Below are positions 24,537 through 34,186 of a stretch of DNA of 64,000 bases, one piece after another. How positions within the stretch are numbered: the first letter of the stretch is position 1; the number at the start of each line of letters is the position of its first letter. The DNA is from Burkholderia diffusa. GTDB taxonomy: Bacteria; Pseudomonadota; Gammaproteobacteria; Burkholderiales; Burkholderiaceae. The notes under the pieces were generated by a model. That model was not told where the DNA came from, did not search any database, and saw nothing but the letters and a program-made list of their open reading frames with translations. Location: positions 186,001-250,000 of the forward strand of contig NZ_CABVPN010000005.1 in the NCBI RefSeq assembly GCF_902499115.1, written 5' to 3'. The position numbers were made by a program, and so were the translations under genes.

Positions 24537-26408
24537 GTGATTCCGCATTCGTTCCTGCAGGATTTGCTGAACCGCGTCGATATCGTCGACGTGGTGGGCC
24601 GGTATGTGCAGCTCAAGAAGGGCGGCGCCAACTTCATGGGGTTGTGCCCGTTCCATAACGAGAAGAGCCCGTCGTTTACCGTCAGCCCGACCAAGCAGTT
24701 CTATCACTGCTTCGGCTGCGGCGCGCACGGCACGGCGATCGGTTTCCTGATGGAGCATGCGGGGCTCACGTTCCCGGAAGCCGTGCAGGAGCTCGCGCAA
24801 TCGGTCGGACTGACCGTGCCGCACGAGCCGTCCATGCGCGGCGGAGGCGGTGCGGGTGGCGGTGACTATCCGGCGCCCGTGTCGAAATCGGTCGCGACCG
24901 CGCTGTCCGACGTGATGTCCACCGCGTGCGACTACTACCGCAAGCAATTGCGCGGCGCGACCGTCGCGATCCAGTATCTGAAGAACCGGGGCCTGACCGG
25001 CGAGATTGCCGCGCGCTTCGGGCTGGGCTATGCGCCGGACGGCTGGCAGAACCTCGAAACCGCGTTCCCGGACTACCGCGACGACTCGCTCGTCGAATCG
25101 GGGCTCGTGATCGTCAGCGAGAAAACCGATGCGCAGGGCGTCGCGCGACGCTACGACCGGTTCCGCGAGCGGATCATGTTCCCGATCCGCAACGTGAAGG
25201 GGCAGGTGATCGGGTTCGGCGGCCGCGTGCTCGGCAGCGGTGAGCCGAAGTACCTGAATTCGCCCGAAACGCCGTTGTTCAACAAGGGCAGCGAGCTGTA
25301 CGGGCTGTTCGAGGCGCGCCTTGCGATCCGCGAGCGCAAGTACGTGCTGGTCGTCGAAGGCTACATGGACGTCGTCGCGCTCGCGCAGCTCGGCTTCCCG
25401 AACGCGGTTGCGACGCTCGGCACGGCGTGCACGCCGATCCATGTGCAGAAGTTGCTGCGTCAGACGGACACGGTCATTTTCAGCTTCGACGGCGACTCGG
25501 CCGGCCGGCGTGCGGCGCGCCGCGCGCTCGAGGCGTGTCTGCCGCATGCGGCGGACAACCGGACGATCCGATTCCTTTTCCTGCCGTCCGAGCACGATCC
25601 GGACAGCTACGTACGCGAATTCGGCGCGGACGCGTTTTCCGAGCAGGTCGAGCGCGCGATGCCGCTGTCACAATTTCTGTTGAACGAAGCAATTGCCGGC
25701 AAGGCGCTCGACCAGCCGGAAGGTCGAGCGAAGGCGCTGTTCGACGCGAAGCCGCTGCTGCAGGCGCTGCCGGCGAACGCGTTGCGCGCGCAGATCATGC
25801 ACATGTTCGCCGACCGGCTCGATATCCCGTTCGAGGAAGTCGCGGCGCTGTCGGATGTCGATGCGCGCATCGCGGCGCCGGCGCGCCAGGCGCCCGCGCG
25901 CAGCGAGCGGCGGCGTGTGACGGACAGCGAAAAGCGCGCGTTGCGTACGCTCGTGATGCATCCGCGGATCGCGTCGCAGCTCGACGACGAACAGCTTGCG
26001 ACCCTGCGCGCGCTGCCGCGGATCGGCGAGCTGTTCGCCGAAGTCGTCGAGCATGCGCGTGCGCTGGGCGACGGCGCGGAGTTCCGGCTGCTGTCGGATG
26101 TCCTGCGGACGTCCTCGAACGGCGCGACTTACGAGGAAATCTTCCGCGAAATTCTGGACTATGATGAAAACGTCCGCGATTTGCTGTTACAGAATCCGGA
26201 AGACGAGACGGTGCCCGAGCGGCAGCGTGAACAGGAACGGATCGCGGGGGAGGAGCTGCAGGCCGCGGTGCTCAAGATGCGCTATGACGCCTGCTGCGAC
26301 CGGCTCGATCGGCTTGCGCGGCAGTCCACCTTCACACCCGAGGAACTGGCGGAATTGACGGAATTGAACCAGCAGCGAACCGACATGAAGCGTCGGCTCG
26401 GGCTGTAG
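24537..26408 (+). CDS. dnaG: DNA primase
   Basis: A 623-residue primase that makes RNA primers at the replication fork. The zinc finger CPFHNEKSPSFTV...CFGCGAHG (residues about 37-65), a Gly-rich linker (RGGGGAGGGD), the TOPRIM domain (VVEGYMDVVALAQLG, FDGDSAGRRAARRAL, about 278-335) and a C-terminal DnaB-interacting domain ending TDMKRRLGL are all present. Translation starts at GTG 24537; there is no ATG upstream in frame. It precedes rpoD by 88 bases. Confidence 0.96.
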   Translation: MIPHSFLQDLLNRVDIVDVVGRYVQLKKGGANFMGLCPFHNEKSPSFTVSPTKQFYHCFGCGAHGTAIGFLMEHAGLTFPEAVQELAQSVGLTVPHEPSMRGGGGAGGGDYPAPVSKSVATALSDVMSTACDYYRKQLRGATVAIQYLKNRGLTGEIAARFGLGYAPDGWQNLETAFPDYRDDSLVESGLVIVSEKTDAQGVARRYDRFRERIMFPIRNVKGQVIGFGGRVLGSGEPKYLNSPETPLFNKGSELYGLFEARLAIRERKYVLVVEGYMDVVALAQLGFPNAVATLGTACTPIHVQKLLRQTDTVIFSFDGDSAGRRAARRALEACLPHAADNRTIRFLFLPSEHDPDSYVREFGADAFSEQVERAMPLSQFLLNEAIAGKALDQPEGRAKALFDAKPLLQALPANALRAQIMHMFADRLDIPFEEVAALSDVDARIAAPARQAPARSERRRVTDSEKRALRTLVMHPRIASQLDDEQLATLRALPRIGELFAEVVEHARALGDGAEFRLLSDVLRTSSNGATYEEIFREILDYDENVRDLLLQNPEDETVPERQREQERIAGEELQAAVLKMRYDACCDRLDRLARQSTFTPEELAELTELNQQRTDMKRRLGL

Positions 26409-26441
26409 GCGGCCGGGGCGCCAAGAGAGGGCGCCCCAGCG

Positions 26442-26450
26442 TGCTATAAT
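26442..26450 (+). promoter_or_regulatory. Extended -10 promoter directly upstream of rpoD
   Basis: TGCTATAAT is a perfect extended -10 sequence, 46 bases before the rpoD ATG and just after a GGCGCC/GGCGCC hairpin at about 26417-26436. It should let rpoD be transcribed separately from dnaG. Confidence 0.65.
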
Positions 26451-26496
26451 ATAAGGTTTCCAGCGGTTTGTTTTCTAAGCAGAGGCGAGATTCGCG

Positions 26497-28914
<2,418 letters not shown>

Positions 28915-28934
28915 TTTCCAGCGTCTTACTTGCG

Positions 28935-28972
28935 AACGCCGCCGGTATCCGCGTGATACCGGTGGCGTTTGT
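28935..28972 (+). terminator. Terminator of rpoD
   Basis: AACGCCGCCGGTATC and GATACCGGTGGCGTT form a long stem with one wobble, around CGCGT, followed by TGTCCTCTTT. Confidence 0.8.
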
Positions 28973-28999
28973 CCTCTTTAGCGTCTTTGTTGTTACAAT
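28969..28999 (+). promoter_or_regulatory. Probable tRNA promoter
   Basis: TTGTCC (28969-28974) and TACAAT (28994-28999) are separated by 19 bases, slightly long. The tRNA begins 53 bases after the -10 element. Confidence 0.45.
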
Positions 29000-29052
29000 G
29001 CCGGCCCGGCTTGGTTGCCGGAGTGGCGTGTAGCACACGTTGCTTCTTGTCT

Positions 29053-29131
29053 GGGCCCCTAGCTCATGCTTGGTTAGAGCAGCGAACTCATAATTCGTTG
29101 GTGCCGGGTTCGACTCCCGGGGGGCCCACCA
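29053..29131 (+). tRNA. tRNA with anticodon CAT, probably tRNA-Ile2 (or elongator Met)
   Basis: The full cloverleaf can be drawn: acceptor GGGCCCC/GGGGCCC, D stem GCTC/GAGC, anticodon stem GCGAA/TTCGT with loop CTCATAA, T stem CCGGG/CCCGG with TTCGACT, and encoded CCA. The anticodon CAT reads AUG, or AUA if C34 is changed to lysidine. The sequence around the loop (ACTCATAATTC) and the G/C-rich acceptor resemble the Ile2 type as I know it, but the same loop occurs in Met tRNAs, so the identity needs a tRNA model. Confidence 0.9.
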
Positions 29132-29164
29132 GATTCCCTTCCAAGGCTATCCAAGGAAGTCTCG

Positions 29165-29202
29165 AAACCCGCGACGCCGCAAGGCTTCGCGGGTTTTTCT
29201 TT
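29165..29202 (+). terminator. Terminator after the tRNA
   Basis: AAACCCGCGA and TCGCGGGTTT enclose CGCCGCAAGGCT, followed by TTCTTTT. It ends the tRNA transcript. Confidence 0.88.
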
Positions 29203-29444
29203 TGCGCGCTGCCTGAATGTGTCGAGCGTGTTGAATGCGTTCACGCCGGCGTCGCGTGTCGCATCGCCGCCACCGGGAAAACGCGCGGAGCGTGCCGTGC
29301 CGATATCAATCGAAGTATGCTGTAGCGCGGTCGGCGCGCACGATCGAGAATCGTCGAGTGCGCGAACGGCAGGGCAGCGCCGCGTTCCGTCCGGCAGCCA
29401 GAACAAACACAAACAGACTTCGCCCGACAGTGGGGGCGGCCATC

Positions 29445-30995
29445 ATGATCACGTTGCGTTCGTGGAGTGCGATTCTATCGTTGCTGATGCTTGCCGCATG
29501 CGCCAGCCTGCCGCCGCAGGCCGGTCGCGCGCCAACGCACGCATTTACCGATACGGAAACCACGCGCCTCGGCGTCGCGTTCCGCCAGCAGGCCGCCGCC
29601 CATCCGGGGCAGGACGCGTTTCATCTGCTGCGCGATCCCGTCGATGCACTCGATGCGCGCGTGCTGCTCGCCGATCGCGCGGACCGCTCACTGGACCTTC
29701 AGTACTACATCTGGCACGACGACCTGACCGGGCACGAGCTCGCGGATGCGATCATCCGTGCGGCCGATCGCGGGGTTCGCGTGCGCGCGCTGCTCGACGA
29801 TCTCGGGACGAATGCGGACGACCAAAAGCTGCTCGAGATCAGTTCGCATCCGAACATCGAGATCCGGCTCTTCAATCCAGTCGCCACACGCCACTTCAAG
29901 AAGATCGGCACGGTGCTCGAATTCTCCCGCGTCAACCGGCGCATGCACAACAAGGCGATGATCGCGGACAACCAGGCGGCGATCGTCGGCGGCCGCAATA
30001 TCGGAGACGAATATTTCGGCGCGTCGTCGATGCTGGAGTTCGGCGATCTCGATGTGGTCGTGCACGGCCCCGTCGTGAACGACATCTCGACCGAATTCGA
30101 TACGTTCTGGAATTCGCCGTATGCGTATCCGATCGATGCGCTGGTCGGGCACGACGCGGCGCCGGGCGGCCTCGACCGGGAGCGCGAACGGTTGCGCGAT
30201 TACCTGCGCGCGATGGAGGACAATCCGTACGTGCTCGAGGCGCGACACAGGCTCGACCAGATCGTGCACGGGCAGGGCACCGAGCTGTCCTGGGGCCAGG
30301 CGACGGTCCTGTACGACGATCCGGCGAAGATCGCACGCTCGCCGAAGGACAGCGACGGGCACCTCATGCCGCAACTGCGCGCACTCGCGTTGCGGCCCGA
30401 GCAGGAGCTGCTGATCGTGTCGCCGTACTTCGTGCCGGGCAAGGACATGGTCGAACGCCTGCACGCGCTCACGACACGCGGCGTGCGCGTGACGATCCTG
30501 ACCAACTCGCTCGCATCGACCGACGTCGCGGCCGTGCATGCCGGCTACCGGCGCTATCGGCGTGCGCTGCTGGAAGCCGGCGTGAGGCTTTACGAACGGC
30601 GGCCGTCCGGCGACAAGAGCATTTCGAAGCAGGTCATCATCGGCTCGTCGCGTGCTTCGCTGCATGCGAAGACCTATGTGTTCGATCGCAAGAGCATCTT
30701 CATCGGTTCGATGAATCTCGATCCGCGTTCGCTGAATCTCAATACCGAGATCGGCGTTTACTGCGAGAGCGCGGCGATTGCGTCGGAAGTCGCGGCGGAC
30801 CTGGAGCCGCGGCTCGATCAAATCGCGTGGCGAGTCGAATCGAGGACCGACCCGGCCGGGAAGGGGCGGCTCAAGTGGATTCAGACTGACGCGGACGGGA
30901 AAGTGACCGAACTCGATCACGAACCGGAAGTATCGGCGGCGCGGCGCATGGAAGTATGGTTTCTGGGCTTGTTTCCGATCGAATCGCAGCTGTGA
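29445..30995 (+). CDS. Phospholipase D-like lipoprotein (cardiolipin synthase superfamily)
   Basis: A 516-residue protein with a lipoprotein signal (LLMLAACASLPPQ, lipobox LAAC at about residue 20), so it is probably anchored to the membrane on the periplasmic side. Both catalytic HKD motifs are intact: RRMHNKAMIADNQAAIVGGRN and LHAKTYVFDRKSIFIGSMN (H-x-K-x4-D). LDLQYYIWHDDLTGHELADA is typical of periplasmic PLD/ClsC-like proteins. Possible reactions are phosphatidyl transfer or phospholipid hydrolysis. The start is ATG 29445, which opens the signal peptide. It is convergent with the S53 protease gene. Confidence 0.9.
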   Translation: MITLRSWSAILSLLMLAACASLPPQAGRAPTHAFTDTETTRLGVAFRQQAAAHPGQDAFHLLRDPVDALDARVLLADRADRSLDLQYYIWHDDLTGHELADAIIRAADRGVRVRALLDDLGTNADDQKLLEISSHPNIEIRLFNPVATRHFKKIGTVLEFSRVNRRMHNKAMIADNQAAIVGGRNIGDEYFGASSMLEFGDLDVVVHGPVVNDISTEFDTFWNSPYAYPIDALVGHDAAPGGLDRERERLRDYLRAMEDNPYVLEARHRLDQIVHGQGTELSWGQATVLYDDPAKIARSPKDSDGHLMPQLRALALRPEQELLIVSPYFVPGKDMVERLHALTTRGVRVTILTNSLASTDVAAVHAGYRRYRRALLEAGVRLYERRPSGDKSISKQVIIGSSRASLHAKTYVFDRKSIFIGSMNLDPRSLNLNTEIGVYCESAAIASEVAADLEPRLDQIAWRVESRTDPAGKGRLKWIQTDADGKVTELDHEPEVSAARRMEVWFLGLFPIESQL

Positions 30996-31134
30996 TTTCG
31001 CTTGCCCGCGACGACCGCGGGCGGCGTGTGCCGACGCGCAGCGTCGATCCGGAGGCCGTGCGCGCACTGGCGCTGATGCGGCTCCGGGCGCGCAAAACGA
31101 CCCGCACCCGGAATCCGCACCATTCATCGCGCGG

Positions 31135-32970
31135 TCAGCGCGCGAAATCAGACGTGCTCTGGATGAACGTGTTCAGCTTCGAGATGTTCACGCTGCCGAA
31201 GCCCGTCGTCGCGTCCCAGCCGGCCTTCGCCTTGTAGCCGTACGTGCCGCTGCCGTTGTTGCCGGACGTCACGTCGTGCACCAGCGCCGCATTGCTCGGA
31301 AAGTACTTGTAGATGCTCGACGCCGGGAATCCGAGCGCGTTGTTGTTGGCCGATTGCAACCGCGCCCAGATGCCGGTGAAGATCGGTGCGGCGAGGCTCG
31401 TGCCGCCTTCGTTGTTCAGGTAGCCCGAGCCCCACAGCGTGTCGGACGTCTGGCCGTTCACCACGAGGATCGCGCCGGTGCGCAGGTCGGCGTCGAAACC
31501 GACGTCCGGCAGTGCGCGCTTGGTCGACCCGGTGAGGCTCGACGATTGCCACGACGGCGCCGCTTCGTACTTGCTGTAGCCGCCGCCCGTCGACCATACG
31601 GTGCCCGGCTGCCAGCTCGGATCGTTCCACACGATTTCGCTGTTGTATGCGTTGGTCGACGTGTTGGTGAATAGCGTCGTGCCGCCCACTGCGATCACGT
31701 ACGGCGACGTCGCTGGCTCGCTCACCGTGTAGGTCGAGCGCGACGGCGTGCCGCTCGCGCATTCGTACGCGCCGTGGTCGCCGGCCGATACGGAGAAGGT
31801 CTGACCTTGCGCGATGGCTTGCTTGAAGATGGTATCGTCGGTCGCCTGCGAGCCGGTGCTGTACGCGGACGATTCGCACACGCCGAGCGACACGTTGATG
31901 ACCTTCGCGACGTTGTCGCTCACCGCCTTGTTGTACGCGGCGGTAATCGCGGTGAGCGACATCGACGGCGCCACGTAGAACACGACCTGCTTCACGCTGC
32001 CGCCGGCGGCGCCGACGATAGACTGGCTGTCGAGGTTCCATTCGACGGTGCCGGACGTATCGGTGTACGAACTACCTGACGGACCCGTCTGCACGACGCT
32101 GCTGCTGATCGTGCCGAGGCCGTTGTTGGCGGCGAACGTATTGAGGTCGCTGACCGTCTGCGACAGGTCGCCTTCGGAGATGATGCCGACGGTGGTTTGC
32201 GAGGCCGTCGGCGTGCCGTCGCCGCCATAGAGCGACGAGAATTCCGTCGGGTAGTGCGGCACCGCGGATGCGCCTGCCGGAATCGTCAGGTTGCTGGTGT
32301 TGCCTTGCGGTTTGCTGCCCGCGCCGGTATGCATGAGCTCGACGTTCTGCAGCCCCAGCACGGCACCGACGATGCCTGAGATTGCGTTCGGCACCTGCGC
32401 GGCATCGGTGTTCGCGTAAACGTTGCGGCCGTTTCGCGTGAAGCGCTTGAGCGTCGTGCGGAACGCCGATTTGACCGTTGCCGCGGTGCCCGACGCGGAC
32501 ACGAGCAGGCGGTTCGGCGCAACGACGATGTTGACGAAGCCGGCCTGGCGCAGGTGCGCGACGACGGAGGCAACCTGCTGGTCGGTCGGCGCGTATTGCG
32601 CGGCGAACTGCGCCGACGTGAGGAACTGCTTGTAGTGCGGCGAGCCGGGTGTATGCAGATCGTGCAGGTACTGGTCGAGTTGCGCTTCGCTGCGCAGGTT
32701 CAGCCCGAGCACGATGTCGACCGATTCGCCGGGCGCCATCTCGGTGGCAGCCGCGGCAGCGGCGGCGGTACTGGCCGCCGGCGCGCCGGCGGTACTGCTG
32801 CTTTCACCTTGCTGGACGAGCGGCAGGAATCCCTTGGTGCGCGTTTCCGTCCAGCCGGCGGCCGGTGCGGCATGGGCGGCCGTCATGCCGAACGAAGCGG
32901 CTGCTGCTGCGGCGAAGGCGAGCTTGGCGATGCGGATGTGCTTTAGTTTCTTGTCTGCAACCTGATTCAT
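31135..32970 (-). CDS. Secreted S53 serine-carboxyl protease (sedolisin family), paralogue 1
   Basis: A 611-residue preproprotein. A signal peptide ends at AHA (about residue 35), followed by an Ala/Ser-rich linker, the pro-domain (VDIVLGLNLRSEAQLDQYLHDL...SPHYKQFLT) and the catalytic domain. The sedolisin triad is visible: Glu310 and Asp314 in VEWNLDSQS and Ser525 in GGTSLAAP, with the oxyanion Asp398 in SVSAGDHGAYE. The C-terminal calcium site is GWDATTGFGS. Members are active at acid pH after self-removal of the pro-domain. GGAGGGG precedes the ATG. A paralogue lies at 58629-60368. Confidence 0.94.
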   Translation of the reverse strand: MNQVADKKLKHIRIAKLAFAAAAAASFGMTAAHAAPAAGWTETRTKGFLPLVQQGESSSTAGAPAASTAAAAAAATEMAPGESVDIVLGLNLRSEAQLDQYLHDLHTPGSPHYKQFLTSAQFAAQYAPTDQQVASVVAHLRQAGFVNIVVAPNRLLVSASGTAATVKSAFRTTLKRFTRNGRNVYANTDAAQVPNAISGIVGAVLGLQNVELMHTGAGSKPQGNTSNLTIPAGASAVPHYPTEFSSLYGGDGTPTASQTTVGIISEGDLSQTVSDLNTFAANNGLGTISSSVVQTGPSGSSYTDTSGTVEWNLDSQSIVGAAGGSVKQVVFYVAPSMSLTAITAAYNKAVSDNVAKVINVSLGVCESSAYSTGSQATDDTIFKQAIAQGQTFSVSAGDHGAYECASGTPSRSTYTVSEPATSPYVIAVGGTTLFTNTSTNAYNSEIVWNDPSWQPGTVWSTGGGYSKYEAAPSWQSSSLTGSTKRALPDVGFDADLRTGAILVVNGQTSDTLWGSGYLNNEGGTSLAAPIFTGIWARLQSANNNALGFPASSIYKYFPSNAALVHDVTSGNNGSGTYGYKAKAGWDATTGFGSVNISKLNTFIQSTSDFAR

Positions 32971-33429
32971 TTTGAATTACCCCTCCGGTTGAACATCGAA
33001 CTGCACGAACAACAACGGTCGACGGCGGCGCGGATCGTGCGCCGCCGATATCCGCCGCGCTCGCGCGGATGGCGCGGACGCGACGGGGCCTTTCGCCCGA
33101 CCCGGATGGGTGGTGATCCTCCGGGGGCGAAATGCTGGAATGCTCGGTAACGGGGGCGCTCCGCCGCGATGCGGCCCGGTCGCGCCGGCAGGCCTGATGC
33201 AGGCGAGCTAGAGCAAAAGTTTCGGTATCCTGCTCATCTGGTTCGGTCCTTCGGCCTGCTGCCGGACGGCAGCTGCCCAATGAATGCATCGGGATGTTGC
33301 ATGCGCCAACGGAAGAAGCGACGGTCGGCGGCGAGAACTTCGGTGCGGCGGAAGCGAGATGCGTTGAGCGGGAACGATTGCGTGGTCTGCAGTTCGTCGG
33401 ATTGCTTGCATCGGACGGTATCAAGAACG
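32971..33429. other. Upstream region of the S53 gene, no gene seen
   Basis: About 460 bases of ordinary G+C content. No frame has a ribosome site plus recognisable protein. It must hold the long 5' leader or promoter of the protease gene on the minus strand. Confidence 0.4.
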
Positions 33430-33545
33430 AAAGTTCGGTGTCAAACTTTTTTTGATTACATGAAACAAAGTTAAATGGAATTGGATGAAATGCTTTTGAA
33501 AAGTCATTAGGTATTTTGTAATTTTCAAACCATAAACCGAGTGCA
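33430..33545. promoter_or_regulatory. AT-rich island with a sigma-70-like promoter
   Basis: This stretch is strikingly A/T-rich inside GC-rich DNA. On the plus strand TTGAAA (33496-33501) and TAATTT (33519-33524) are spaced by exactly 17 bases. No plus-strand gene follows within 600 bases. The segment may instead serve the minus-strand protease gene or bind an H-NS-like silencer. Confidence 0.4.
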
Positions 33546-33610
33546 ATTGCGGGTCCGTCCTGTGGATAATTCGCGATTCGATTCGTAATGCACGAACCGT
33601 ATTCGAGAAA

Positions 33611-34033
33611 TCATTCGAATCTCCCGTGCCCGTTTTCCGTCCCGGAACGCAAGGTTCGACGCGCGTCGGCCGCGTCCGGCGACTCAACCTGATCAGATCG
33701 ACGGCTCGTCGCGAGCAGTCCAGCCAGCGACAGCGTCTCGAGAGCGGGGTGGGTCGGCGCATCGTGATGGATCGCATCGGGCGGCGAAGCGACCGGATGA
33801 CACAATGTGTCGACGATTAGTGCGGCGATGCTGACGATCAGCACGGCGGCAACCAGTTGCACGCGATGAGTCCGTTCGGCCAGTTGACGGTATTCCACCT
33901 CGTGCCGCGTTCCACGCTGCAACTGCTCGATTGGGATCGTTCTAGCGGTGAAGGTGCCGCGCGCTGCTGATGGCGACCATTGCGGATCAGACGCGGGTTC
34001 TGCGCGAACACTGGCATGTGCCGCGCGGCGCAT
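33611..34033 (-). CDS. Possible small single-span membrane protein (hypothetical)
   Basis: A 140-codon frame with one clear hydrophobic segment, RVQLVAAVLIVSIAALIVDT (about residues 57-76), preceded by EVEYRQLAERTH and followed by a polar C-terminal tail. No family is recognised. The start is uncertain, no strong ribosome site was found, and the frame could be chance in GC-rich DNA. It lies between the AT-rich island and the mscS-type gene. Confidence 0.3.
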   Translation of the reverse strand: MRRAAHASVRAEPASDPQWSPSAARGTFTARTIPIEQLQRGTRHEVEYRQLAERTHRVQLVAAVLIVSIAALIVDTLCHPVASPPDAIHHDAPTHPALETLSLAGLLATSRRSDQVESPDAADARRTLRSGTENGHGRFE

Positions 34034-34186
34034 CGGGTGGCGAGCGGGCCGCCCCGGCGAATGCGGCGAAGCGCGTTCAGCGCGCGATGAAAACCGCCGC
34101 GCGTCGAGCGCGGCTATCGGTCGTTCGATGGCACGAGCACAGGCACGGCGCGACGCGCGGTGGCCGGGTCAACGGCATCCGCACGA

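Noticed and set aside
29053..31000. tRNA as an integration site for a genomic island
   Set aside because: No integrase, no repeated tRNA 3' end and no change in gene style beyond the terminator; the next gene looks like normal Burkholderia DNA.
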